Shown here: piece by piece, positions 24,549-34,150 of the stretch
How the letters are laid out: each line of letters opens with the position of its first letter
How positions within the stretch are numbered: position 1 is the stretch's first letter
Assembly: GCA_951217055.1 (NCBI GenBank)
Contig: OX578284.1
Span: 16,143,187 to 16,207,186, forward strand
DNA from: Gerris lacustris
Taxonomy: Eukaryota; Arthropoda; Insecta; Hemiptera; Gerridae
Direction of reading: 5' to 3'
Length of the DNA stretch: 64,000 nucleotides
Made by a program: the position numbers and the translations under genes
Notes under the pieces: model-generated
Seen by the model: only the letters and a program-made list of their open reading frames with translations
Database searches by the model: none
What the model was told of the DNA's origin: nothing

Positions 24549-24958
24549 GGTCATGGACACCTTCCCGGGGCCCGCTCTTAGACGTCCGTTTTAGGGGCTT
24601 TTTCGGGGGCGTGTATCTTTTTTCCTATTCACTTAAAAACAAAAACAAAAAAACTATTTTCTTCCTTTTCGCGAGACCTACAAAAAGGTCCTTTGCGTCG
24701 GACCGCTGCGGTCGACCGTATTCGAGTTATGCGGAAAAAACTGTTTTTTTCCCCCTAGAAAACCGTTTTTTCCGCATAACTCGAATACGGTCGACCGCAG
24801 CGGTCCGACGCAAAGGACCTTTTTTGTAGGTCTCGCGAAATGGGAGAAAATAGTTTTTTTTGTTTTTTTTTTAAAGTGAATAGGAAAAAAGATACACGCT
24901 TCCGGAAAACCCCTAAAACGGACGTCTAAGAACGGGCCCCGGGAAGGTGTCCATGACC
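24549..24958. repeat. 410-bp GC-rich near-perfect palindrome
   Basis: GGTCATGGACACCTTCCCGG at the left end is exactly inverted at the right end. The two ~185-bp arms pair almost throughout, around a short centre near 24737-24770. The arms include GACGTCCG, TCGCGAGACC, GGACCGCTGCGGTCGACCG and CGAATACGG, unlike the flanking AT-rich DNA. Small mismatches cluster in A/T runs. The short ORF inside is a shadow. It may be a fold-back transposon; no target duplication is evident. Confidence 0.9.
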
Positions 24959-25166
24959 GAATTATTTTTGTAACATTTTAACCTAAAAAAACACCGAATG
25001 GCATACATAAAATATAATGATGTCATGTAATATTGTTCATAGAAAATCTATCCGATACATCTCATATTTCTCTCACATATATATGAATATATTTTCTTCT
25101 TCCAATGATGTCAATTTGTTAGTTATTTCGGGATATCATGGTTGTAAGCAAACATAATAAAAAATC

Positions 25167-25760
25167 ATATCTTAAAAACTACAAGTCCAATTTTAATGAA
25201 ATTTGGATGGTAGAACATGATTAGCTTAGGTACTCCTACTAAGTATTGTTGGGCCCATAAAAGTTTAAACCTTCTGCGCTCATTTGTTCCTCTTCTACAT
25301 GCGCACAAACATACATTTATTTACACCTATAGCTTCAAAAGAACTTATCTAATTTGTATGAAACTTTAATAGTTTATCTAAAGTAACCCGCAGATAGCCC
25401 AGGATTAATTTGAACCGTCTGCGCTCCTTAACTTTTGCTAAATAGGTACTTTAATTCATGTAAAAATCAAAACACTTTTGACAGATTAAAAAAAAACGAA
25501 AGGATCAATTATACAAACTACACATTAAAGCTTGTAAAAGCATAAAATCGATAAAGTACGTGATAGAAAGCGAGGAAGCTATGTGCCCCACCAATTGGCA
25601 GTCTATTTTTTATCTATGGTGGTTCACAAAAATTAAGCAAAAGACAGACAGACACGGAACCAAAATGTTGCCTGATGTCTGATACGGATTCTGTCTTGGA
25701 TTTTTTTAAATCGGAGATATAAAATATTTTTGTTACCTTCCGTAACCTCGGAAGAAAAAT
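25167..25760 (+). repeat. Family A repeat, rearranged copy
   Basis: The forward modules run from 'aaaactacaagtccaattttaatg' to 'accaattggcagtctatttttt'. They are then followed by the hairpin-bearing end in inverted orientation ('ggttcacaaaaattaagc', ACAGACAGACACGG, 'ctgatacggattctgtcttgg', terminal 'aacctcgga'). Head and tail are therefore joined differently from 15544-16033. Confidence 0.7.
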
Positions 25761-26560
25761 GGGGGTAAAAATAAATAAATCATCCAATAATAGTTAAAGC
25801 ATAACATATGAAAATATACGCGATAAGAAGCGAAGAAGTTACCAGAATTTTAATGTTTTATTTTTTAAGTTGATCAGCGATATGTTTGTAATTTTTAATG
25901 CAGCAGTTGAGAAATTATTATCATGCGTCAAAAACTGATAAAATAAATTATGAAAGGAAAGACATGTTATATTGGAAGAAAGGAAGTTCGCACTGAAGCG
26001 GAAAATTAATAAGGCCCAAAAAGCAGAGAGAAGCAGGAAGTAGAGAAAAACAAATCAGCATTCAAGAAAACATTCTTCAAAAGTCAGATGTTATCATTGA
26101 TTATATGTTTTTGGTGTATTTGCTTTATCTTCTAGAAAAAAACAAAAACACGATGAACATAAGGGTTAGAGTTTATGGTCGAATCGTTTGGGCAAAACAA
26201 AATATTATATTGACTACATGAGAAGATTAGTACGCCAAAGGAAAAGTAAATAGTGTATTGGATTTCTTTTAAAAAAATAGGACAAGAAAGACATTTTTAG
26301 TACATTATGTTTCGGTATTACCATTGATTACTAAAAAAAGGAAGAAGATATAAACTTCCTCTAATAAAATATTGACGATGATGGTAGAAAACGACTTGAT
26401 ACGGTTTCTCTAATGCATCAAACATAAAAAGTAATGGTACGAAAGTGTTTTACCCATGAACAAAGTTGAACATTAATCAACGATATGCGATAAAATAAAA
26501 ACCTTAAAAATTGGATCCCTGGTTTGGTATGTAATCATACTGATGGGAAAAACTTCAATT
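25761..26560. other. AT-rich stretch, nothing recognised
   Basis: No coding or repeat feature could be supported. Confidence 0.4.
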
Positions 26561-27090
26561 GGTACTGCTTTAGATTGTTACTCCCCTATGTTAGTTGTAG
26601 ACTATAAAGGACTTTCACTAAATAACTATTAGTAGTAGTAGTAGTAGTAGTTGTAAGGTCCTAGTACTAGACGGGTCGGACGAAATTGTTCGAACCTAGC
26701 AATTAGGGCATCACTTAGGCCCTTTTTGCTATAACCGTGGTAGAGAGTTCCATCCACTTCATCATCATACCTTGTACAATGTACCGCCAAAGCGAGTATG
26801 ATGTGATCAATAGTGAGCCATATAAATCAGAGCGTCACGGCGAGGAATCGAACCCACGATCTCGTACCGCTCATGATTCAGTGATGGCCGAGCAGACGTG
26901 GTAAGTAATTTAACCCACACGGCCACGCTGGCTCTCAAATAACTGTTAAGATAAATGGATGTTTAGTCCAATATACATTGCAACATAGGAATATCACAAT
27001 TCCGTTTTTATAAGGGAGTAACAGTCTCAAAAAAAAACATTCTGTACTCGTTCTTTCGATTGAAGGGAGTAACAATATAAAGAAGTATCC
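26561..27090. mobile_element. Family K MITE split by a SINE
   Basis: The left end GGTACTGCTTTAGATTGTTA and right end 'gggagtaacaatataaagaagtatcc' are the K terminal inverted repeats, as at 45807-46045. Removing the SINE at 26631-26936 and one target copy leaves about 213 bp collinear with other K copies. An 85-codon ORF in the right half is not a gene. Confidence 0.75.
26631..26936 (-). mobile_element. tRNA-derived SINE
   Basis: The element lies on the minus strand. Its 5' head (from 26936 leftwards) carries an A-box-like TGGCCGTGTGGGTT and a B-box GGTTCGATTCC, with tRNA-like spacing. About 200 bp of unrelated body follow, then an (ACT)n-type tail seen as AGTAGTAGTAG on the plus strand at 26631-26650. 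It is flanked by AAATAACTATT (26620-26630) and AAATAACTGTT (26937-26947), an 11-bp target duplication with one mismatch. This is the classic layout of a LINE-mobilised, pol III-transcribed SINE. It is noncoding. Confidence 0.85.
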
Positions 27091-27568
27091 TTTAACATTT
27101 TTAAAGTATGTTGTCTTTACTATAGTATTGAACCAATATTGGAGTTGTATTATTTTGTCCATTATGGAACATGCAGTATATAGTTGCTTCATATATACAT
27201 ATACAGGGTGTTACAGAATAACTATACCTAATTTTCAGAAATGATAGAGGGCACTACAATAAACATATTTTATTAATAAACTAGTGCCCGGAAATTTCTC
27301 GGAGTCAAGATAAACCAGAAATCTTTTTAAATAATCTCAATTACAACAGAAAAGAGTAGTTACCTAATAAATTGTAGTAGTTAAGTTAAGGACATTTTAT
27401 TAGAAATAATACGGCATCAAACTTTATAAAAATTGTTCGTAGTTACGTCTACCATTCGATACACAAGTTGTAACGATATAAAATTAACTACCGAATTCTA
27501 CGTATTAGCTGCGAAAATTCACGAATATCATCTAACGCTAGAATAATTCAAGCCACAAACTCCTCTTC

Positions 27569-27799
27569 GGCACTTCATTAGATTGTTACTCCCCCTATAA
27601 AAAAAACAGAGGGGAGTAACAAACTAAAGAAGGTACACGGAATGATCTTCTTTAGAGGGTTACTCCCTTTATAAAAACAGAAGTGTGGTATTTCTTTGTC
27701 CTAAAGTACATTGGACTAACCATCCCTTTGTATTAATAGTTATTTAGTCGTAATTTATATTCTAAAAACCATAGGGGAGTAACAATGTAAAGAAGTACC
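27569..27799. mobile_element. Family K MITE, nested
   Basis: The ends GGCACTTCATTAGATTGTTA and 'ggggagtaacaatgtaaagaagtacc' are K terminal repeats. An internal pair of inverted modules (CTCCCCCTATAAAAA then CAGAGGGGAGTAACAAAC) repeats the terminal motif. TCTTC flanks both sides and may be a 5-bp target duplication. Confidence 0.75.
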
Positions 27800-28049
27800 T
27801 CTTCTTCTGTACTTTCTTTGTAAGATGTCTCATAAACCAGGGATTTAATATGAACCTAAATACAAAAATCAACTGGAGTCAAATCTGGGCCTTGCAATCA
27901 TGTCTTCTAATTCAACATTTTTTGTAAAATGATACTTTTTCAAGCAATTACTAATTTATCTTATAAAGACAATTTGTGACACACGTAAAATGATAACTAA
28001 GAAAATAGTTGTTGTTTTTCAAAGGTTATTATTCAACAACCTTTTTGTT

Positions 28050-29043
28050 AGGGTTTCGTTGGTAAAACCAAAAATAGAAACCCTTATAGTTTCGTTCATG
28101 TGTCTGTCTGTCTGTCACTCTGTACGGTTCCAATAACTTTTGAATAAAAAGAGATAGAAACGTAAAACTTTCCAATATTAAAGATCGTTTTGACGCGCAC
28201 ACAGGAAAAATATAGCGAACTCAAAATTATCAGCTGTTCAAATCCAAAATGGCGGATAACTCACGTCATGCGAAAAAAATATTTTTTTTTAAATTTTAAG
28301 TGGGGTATCAAATAAAAGGTATTGAAGAGTAGATTACAAATATATATATCACTTAGGGAAAGTGTTCAATTTTCGGCGCCATTTTGTCAAAAAACATCGA
28401 AATTTTGCGTGTCCCCCCCCTAAAATCGTATTTCCGCTCATACTAAAAATATAGAAAAATATGCAAAATGTGTGGTCTGGTGGGCCATAGAAAAAATAAG
28501 ATTAGCAATTTGATCTGATTTACTGGGAATCCAAGATGGCGGATAATTCATGTCACACGAAAATAAATATTTTTTTTAATTTTTGGGTGGGGTATCAAAT
28601 GAAAGGTATTGAAGAGTAGATTACAAATATATATATCACTTAGGGAAAGTGTTCAATTTTCGGCGCCATTTTGTCAAAAAACATCGACATTTTGAGTGTC
28701 CCCCCCCCCCCCCTAAAATCGTATTTCCGCTCATACTAAAAATATAGAAAAATATGCAAAATGTGCGGTCTGATAGGCCAAAGAAAAAATAAGAATAGCA
28801 ACTTTGTCGGATTAACTGGGAATCCAAAATGGCGGCTGATTGATGTCACGGAAAAAAAATTTTTTTTTAAAATTTTGAGTGAGGTATCAAATGAAAGGTA
28901 TTGAAGAGTAGATTACAAAAATATATAACACTTGTGGAAAGCGTTTAATTTTCTACGCCATTTTGTCAAAAACATCCAAATCCCCCCCCCCCCCCCCCCC
29001 CCCCCAACTACTAATTTCATGTTTACAACACCAACGAAACCCT
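28050..29043 (+). mobile_element. Family T element with terminal hairpin and tandem modules
   Basis: It starts with the hairpin AGGGTTTC (28050-28057) and GAAACCCT (28077-28084), then CTTATAG and (CTGT)n at about 28103-28117, then ~290-bp tandem modules. ACCAACGAAACCCT at 29030-29043 inverts the start. A terminal hairpin, CTGT microsatellite and internal tandem repeats are features described for Helitron/Helentron-derived nonautonomous elements. That assignment is an inference. Confidence 0.6.
28241..29005 (+). repeat. ~290-bp tandem modules, 2.6 copies
   Basis: Units start AATCCAAAATGGCGG at 28241, 28528 and 28821 (spacing 287 and 293). Each carries a 'ggggtatcaaat' block, 'gtattgaagagtagattacaaatatatat', 'tcggcgccattttgtcaaaaaacatcg' and a C-homopolymer of 8, about 15 and about 24 bases. 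The C run lengthens from unit to unit. Minus-strand and plus-strand ORFs with Gly or Pro runs are homopolymer artefacts. Confidence 0.85.
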
Positions 29044-29262
29044 TTTTACGTGAGACTTCACGCACTACCAATTTATTATTATTTACTTTCCCAGGAAGAG
29101 GACGTACTGAATACCACCGGGAAAGTCCTGGGGTGACAGCGGATTTACATTTTTTCTCGACACTGAATAATTTCCGGGCACTAGTTTATTAATGAAATTT
29201 GTTCTATTAAAGTGTCCCCTATCATTTCTAAAAATTAGGAATAGTTATTCTGTGACACCCTG

Positions 29263-30132
29263 AATATGTGTATTTGTGTATGTCCTTTGGTGATTGAAAT
29301 TGTGAGCAATTAAGTGTTTAAAAACCATTAGTATCCAACCATAAAGCAAGTTACATTTTGGAGAATATTATATTCTGTTCCAAGGTAAAAACGTAACGGG
29401 TTGAATCTTTTGTAACCCTTGTATAATTTACGCTAATATGCATGTAGTAGGTCCATAAAATTGCAGAACCCTTGCTTTTTTTATACTTGTTGAAAAAGAA
29501 AATTGTTGCTTAAATGAGGGTATTCCACCTACCAAGAAGGGTTAGGTCTAAAATAGATTACAAGACTTCGGATGGCTGACTCCTCAGGGATCCTGAGGAA
29601 GGGTCTAGGGTCCCTTAACTTTAAAATTGCAAATTGGACTCTTCGTCGATTTTACATATCTTTTTTTTTAAAACAAAAAAAAACACTAGTTCTACATGCT
29701 AAAAGGTAATCATCTGAGTTCCCTTCCTATAGGTTAAAGGTCAAAATTTTCTCCATTGAACCACTTTTCCATTGAAGTTTTTCTATTTTTTACTTTACCA
29801 TTAAAGCTATTTAAATTCTAATATCCAAATCAAACATATTATTTAGGAAAATTATTTTTGAAAAAATCTAACAAAACATTCATATAATTTGAATTAAAAG
29901 TCCATAAGATCTAAAAAATAAACATAATTACACAGACATAATTAAACAGTGTTCAACAAGTGATTATTTACGTCTAATTTCAGAGAGACAGTTTTGTTTG
30001 TCTGTAAATCAGTCATGTCCAAACGAGTTGTTCGATTTTCTTCAAATTCGGCATGAATATTTCCTGAAGTCTTAAAAATCTATGTATATGGTTAATTTTT
30101 TTCTAATTATTCTTTTCTAATTTATTTTTGTT
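29263..30132. other. AT-rich stretch, nothing recognised
   Basis: No gene or repeat family was recognised. An imperfect palindrome, CCTCAGGGATCCTGAGG, lies near 29582-29598. Confidence 0.4.
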
Positions 30133-30475
30133 TTCACTTTCTCATATAAGCAGCACTTATTATAAACAAAAAGTATTTTGATGGTGCGAAATATTTTATT
30201 TTTATGCAGTACATCCTTGACTCCCAAAAAAAGGTTTTTTAAAAAATGGTTTTTTAAAAATTAATAAATTCTATTATGGCGATTGATTAATTGATTGACA
30301 CGATGTGTCTCACCCCCTCTCAATCCAATGTATTGTTCGTAATTAAATTATACATTTTTCCAAGCCATATTGCGGGCCAAAGACACAAAAAAATTTGAAG
30401 TTTAAATTCAGTATTATTATCTTAAAAACATCGTATCATCCATCTAATGTATATGAGAAAGGTTTTTTCGAATTA
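30133..30475 (+). repeat. Family C-like repeat, strongly diverged
   Basis: It has CACTTTCTCATATAAG, then 'aaagtattttgatggtgcgaaa', 'gactcccaaaaaaaggttttttaaaaaatgg', and an end 'atatgagaaag' near 30470. This matches the order of C landmarks, with the centre lost. Confidence 0.45.
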
Positions 30476-31132
30476 TTTTGAACTTTTTTTTAGAGTTAGC
30501 CTGTTTATACGTCATCAACATAAAATGGTATGAAAGAACCAGAAAAGCATTTAGTTTCACAGAAAATAGCACTTAAATAAACAGACCATAATTTAATTCA
30601 GGGGTTAATGTCTGCTAAGAAAATTTACGATGAAAAAAAGTATGTTTTTCTTTTTGATACATTGAAATATTTAGCAAGTGATTTACAGTTTCCTACATTT
30701 AAACAGTTGAAATAATTAAAATAAATTACACTAAGAACTAATTTTGTAACAACATTATCCCTTTTAAACAAAAACTGCACCGCACTCTACACAGAGTAAA
30801 TTGAAAGCTTCAATTCAAAGCACTTGTACAAAGTCCAAAAACTTAGGTCCCTTTACTTTCAAAGTTCAGGATAAGAAAAAAAAAGTTTGAGGATTTGTTT
30901 TGATTGGCTAAAAGCCATAGAGTTTTCCCCAAAACTTAAGTATTGACCTAGTAAATAGAAAACTGAATAAACAAAACACTTTTACTGAAATGGCTTTATA
31001 AAAGCAAAGATTTGGTGAGAAAATAAATAAATGAATGAAATCGAAAATTGAATCGAACCAATTTTTGTTTCCGAGCTTACCGAAGGTAAAGGAAGCTATT
31101 GTGCGATCGTTCTGAAGAACGAAAATATTTTA

Positions 31133-31424
31133 AATTCATATTTTACGATTTTGGTAGTATTCATACTAAGGAAAGATTAAATTTTAATTTAAATCAAATT
31201 ATCATTATTAACAACTACGGGAAACAACAAGAGAAAAATACACTCCAGCGCTGGGATTTGAACCACAGGCCTCTATATTTCCAGTATAGCTGCCAACTGC
31301 GTAGCTTAGTTGGTAGAGCGCTATACTGGAAATATAGAGGCCTGTGGTTCAAATCCCAGCGCTGGAGTGTATTTTTCTCTGGTTGTTTCCCGTAGTTGTT
31401 AATAATTATCATTTGATTTAAAAT
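31133..31424. mobile_element. Family P element, complete, with tRNA-like arms
   Basis: It is flanked by the exact 12-bp target duplication GAAAATATTTTA (31121-31132 and 31425-31436). After a ~58-bp leader come two ~100-bp inverted arms (31191-31293 and 31318-31420). Each arm contains anticodon-arm, T-arm and acceptor 3' half of the same tRNA-like sequence as 8281-8354, with anticodon-loop CTGGAAA and B-box GGTTCAAATCC. A single D arm/A-box (GTAGCTTAGTTGGTAGAGC) sits in the centre. Unrelated target duplications argue for retroposition or another non-specific integration route. The two ORFs over it (98 and 65 codons) mirror each other and are artefacts of the palindrome. Confidence 0.85.
31309..31376 (+). 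tRNA. tRNA-like right arm of family P
   Basis: GCG TA, then D arm GCTT/GAGC, anticodon stem CTATA/TATAG with loop CTGGAAA, variable AGGC, T arm CTG-T-GG with loop TTCAAAT and CCCAG, then CGCTGGA. The 5' acceptor half is mostly lost, so it cannot be a working tRNA. Compared with 8281-8354, the T stem keeps the same bulged T while a C-G pair has become T-A. Confidence 0.5.
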
Positions 31425-31965
31425 GAAAATATTTTATGTCTCCGATCTCAAAAATTACATTATAGAAATCCGTTTCAGACCTCAGGGAACATTTTTGGTT
31501 TGGTGTCTGTCTGTCGCTCAATTTTCGCGAACCAGCATATCAAAAACTACTCGTCTGATGTTAATGTAATTTGGATAGTAGGTCATAATTAGCCCATTGT
31601 TGGTCACATATAAATTTCAACCTTCTGCGCCAATTTGTTTCTTTTTCAACATGCGCACAAACATACATTTATTTATACCTATATCTTTAAAAGTACTTTT
31701 CTGATTGCTATGAAATTTGGATGGTTTGTCAAAAGTAGACTACAGATAACACTACATTAATTTAAACCATCTGCGCTCTTACACTTTTGCTTAATTGATA
31801 TTTCAATTCATGTAAAAAATCAAAACAATATTACATAATTAAAAAAAATGGTGGAAAAAATTAAATAAATTAGACAATAATGGCTTGTAAACCATAAAAT
31901 CTATAAAGTATATGATAGGATTCGAGGGAACTATATGCAACACTAATTGGTAGTCTATTTTCTCG

Positions 31966-32398
31966 ACAGGAATCAATTCTAATAATAATATAACATGTGT
32001 CTAAATATAAGGGAACAAGCTAGATAATTGGAAAAATCAAAAACAGGATCCAAGGTTAAACTTGGTGAAGATATATTTTTATATCTCAACCTGCATATAT
32101 AAAATATTGTTTTTTTTTTTATTTCTGAGCATGAAATTCAATTTTAATTTTTCTAAAAAATTAAAATTACTTTTCAAATGGAAATATTTTAATATTTTTC
32201 AATTTCTTTTTTTTTTTTCTTGAATAACGCGATTTCCACTTAAAAAAATCTTAAAATACAGAAATAATTTGAGAGTTGTTGTATTTTATAATACCTCTTA
32301 CAGAGGTGTTAATAGTAGAGTCAAATGTTCCTAAAACTACATATAAATTTTAAACAGATAATATAGATCGAAGGTCATGAGTAAAATTTGATATTTTT
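31966..32398. other. AT-rich stretch, nothing recognised
   Basis: No gene or repeat could be supported. Confidence 0.4.
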
Positions 32399-33037
32399 AC
32401 TTTCTCATATAAAGAGAAAGTATTGTGATGGCGCGAAAATTCGATTTTGAGATTTTGATGGATTTACACGTTTTGAGGTCCCCTGAGTCCAAAAAAGTGG
32501 TTTTTAAAAAATGTCTGTCTGTCGTCTGTCGTCTGTCGTCTGTCGTCTGTCGTCTGTCTGTCGTCTGTGCAGACGCCTGGAGCCCAAACTACTGGGCCGA
32601 TTTTGACGAAATTTGGCATACATGTTCAGAAAAATCATACCCCGAAGCGAAATCGAGAAATGAATTTTAGCTCTAAATTTGGGGGCGCTACCCCCCAAAA
32701 ACTCTGAAAAAACATGAAAAAAAATTATTTCTCGAAAACGGTTCCGACGATTTTGATTAAAAAATTCTAAAATGTAGTCCATTTGAATACGAATCCAACG
32801 ATATAAGCCGTTTTCCCGGGAAAAATCTAGTTCCTGAGATATTAGCTTAAAACGCGGACGGAGAGAGCCCGGGTTCGATTCCCCGACCAGGAGAAGTTAT
32901 TTTTATGATAAATTTTGATGAAATGTTCAATAATATTTAAATGTACATTTGAAAACTAATAAATGGAAACACTGGGCTAAGTAATTATAAACTCATATAT
33001 GAGAAAGTTTGTCTGAGTTGTCTCGGACCGATTTTTT
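32399..33037 (+). repeat. Family C repeat, complete copy
   Basis: Both ends carry ACTTTCTCATATA (32399-32411, inverted at 32996-33008), and the shared 'ctgag..tgtctcggaccga' follows. The start also folds on itself (CTTTCTC, 7-base loop, GAGAAAG). Next come 'gatggcgcgaaaattcga', a CTGTCTGTCGTCTGTC array (32515-32568), 'gaaatttggcatacatgttcag', and a B-box-like GGTTCGATTCC at 32871-32881. No coding capacity: the 81- and 92-codon ORFs run through the CTGT array on opposite strands. Confidence 0.85.
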
Positions 33038-33320
33038 TACATAGGTAATTATTACTTTTGTAGAACTTTTTTCTTAGGGCGTTTAAAAACAAATTCTGAA
33101 ATATTGGACCATCTAATTCTGTTTTCAGTAATTTGGAATTTAAAGTTAATTTGGACACAGGATGTTAGAAAATCAATGGACAAATGAATTAAATGATTAA
33201 TTAGCAGAAGAAGAATGGATTTCAAAAACTAAACTAATTTATTGATTTAATTTAAATCAGCAACCGTTAAATTGTAGATATGAGAGAGTTAGTGAGGTAC
33301 GGTCTGAAGAAAAAACTTGT

Positions 33321-33647
33321 TTACCAACTAGTTCCGCAATAGTACATTACGCGTCGAGTGCGGAAAGTAGCATTTTGCATGCGAGTGTGAAGTTTGCACC
33401 CGAGCGACAGCGAGGGTAGTAAAACCACACGAGCAATGCAAAATGCCGTTTTCGCACGAGTTGCGTACCGTACTTTATCTACGATTGTTAGATTTGAATA
33501 ATAAATACAGAAAAAAATAAACTTGCTGTATGTAAGTTCGTATCTCTCTCTTGATAAAGATGGCATTAATTCATTAGTTGTATTTTGTGCCAAATTAATT
33601 ATTTCGGGAGGCGTATTATTCTCCTCATATTCGTCATAATCATTCAT
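33321..33647 (-). CDS. Short conserved ORF of family Q (hypothetical)
   Basis: This is a 108-codon ORF whose first ~72 residues align with the ORF at 41932-42303: acidic Asn-rich N-terminus, then ENNTPPEI, then NTTNELMPSLSRERYELTY and SKF, then DKVRYATRAKTAFCIA. Eight of the first 20 residues differ, yet the 'NELMPSLSRERYELTYSKF' block is identical. That is suggestive of past coding constraint. The block resembles N-terminal segments I associate with Crypton-like tyrosine-recombinase-derived insect proteins (leucine-proline, then a basic helix, then Tyr and Lys-Phe), but no catalytic part is present. From about residue 45 the ORF runs into element-specific sequence. It may be a captured first exon. 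The upstream region contains the NRF1-like site and the CCCTAGGG palindrome. Start chosen at the ATG aligned with the second copy. Confidence 0.35.
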   Translation of the reverse strand: MNDYDEYEENNTPPEIINLAQNTTNELMPSLSRERYELTYSKFIFFCIYYSNLTIVDKVRYATRAKTAFCIARVVLLPSLSLGCKLHTRMQNATFRTRRVMYYCGTSW

Positions 33648-33828
33648 TTAAATCACTCATTGATATTCACAAAAACAACTCGAAATAAACAGTTACTTTT
33701 ATTAAACAAACAGCAAATTAGTTTTGTTAAATGTAAACAAACTCGCAAATCGTGGGTAAAGGTGAAGAATTCTTCTATTTTACCACCCTAGGGCGGTAAA
33801 AAGGAGGAATTCTTCAGAATTATGAGAC

Positions 33829-33838
33829 GCGCATGCGC
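33829..33838. promoter_or_regulatory. NRF1-like palindrome GCGCATGCGC
   Basis: GCGCATGCGC matches the known NRF-1/Ewg core (YGCGCAYGCGCR) and lies about 180 bp upstream of the Q ORF start. The same decamer is kept in the other two Q copies (41757-41766, 60655-60664). Function is inferred only. Confidence 0.4.
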
Positions 33839-34007
33839 AATGAATACAAGTACGTAAAGAATCACTTTCTACGCATCTAAACAGAAATACAATGTTTATA
33901 TTTCGTAACAATCGTAGATAAATATATTTTACGAAACTAGTTGGTAAACAAGTTTTTTCTTCAGACCGTACCTGACTATTTCTCTCATTTATTGATTTAG
34001 TTATTAT

Positions 34008-34045
34008 TTTACTTTGTTATGCCAAGTACCATAACAAAGTAAAAT
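34008..34045. repeat. Short inverted repeat
   Basis: TTTTACTTTGTTATG, eight spacer bases, then its exact inverse. Confidence 0.6.
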
Positions 34046-34069
34046 CGCCTACTGTTTTTTTTTCCTAGG

Positions 34070-34150
34070 CACTGATGATGGCCTTATGAAGGCTGAATGC
34101 TGTAAAAAGTTTAAATTTATGTGGAGAGACAGTTAAATTATTCATTGAAC
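34070..34150. repeat. Family FB end fragment
   Basis: 'actgatgatggccttatgaaggctgaatgctg' followed by GTGGAGAGACAGTTAAATTA and TTCATTGAAC matches the right arm of FB at 35790 and 61865. The partner arm is missing. Confidence 0.65.

Larger units (their letters stand above)
27204..29262. mobile_element. ~2.06-kb element with ~100-bp TIRs
   Basis: CAGGGTGTTACAGAATAACT at 27204 and its inverse at 29262 extend for about 100 bp, including 'gcactagtttattaat' near the inner edge. The interior has no transposase. Instead it holds a K MITE (27569-27799) and a T-type element with tandem modules (28050-29043). The superfamily cannot be named from the ends, and no clear target duplication is present. Confidence 0.75.
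31066..31965 (+). repeat. Family A repeat interrupted by family P
   Basis: The terminal hairpin TTCCGAGCTTACCGAAGG starts at about 31069. The body resumes after the P insertion with 'tgtctccgat', GTGTCTGTCTGTCGCTC, two 'aatttggat' modules and the end 'acactaattggtagtctatttt'. With the insertion removed it is among the most complete A copies here. Confidence 0.8.
33296..33972. mobile_element. Family Q element with 38-bp perfect TIRs
   Basis: GGTACGGTCTGAAGAAAAAA starts a ~38-bp inverted repeat that is matched exactly at 33935-33972. TGA flanks both sides (33293-33295, 33973-33975) and may be a 3-bp target duplication. Inside are a conserved ORF (minus strand), an inverted repeat at 33764-33815 centred on CCCTAGGG, and a GCGCATGCGC palindrome at 33829-33838. 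Two TIR-less relatives lie at 41670 and 60573. No transposase is present. Confidence 0.85.

Noticed and set aside
24611..24829. 72-codon ORF in the GC-rich palindrome
   Set aside because: It covers one arm and the centre, and its two halves are mirror translations. No domain.
28636..29192. ORFs with Gly or Pro runs
   Set aside because: They are readings of C homopolymers in the tandem modules.
31099..31412. Two ORFs sharing LQRWDLNHRPLYFQYS
   Set aside because: The shared peptide is the tRNA-like arm of the P palindrome read on both strands.
32515..32568. Telomere-like or regulatory GTCTGTC array
   Set aside because: It is a (CTGT)n-type microsatellite at a fixed place in family C; equivalents occur in A, B and T.
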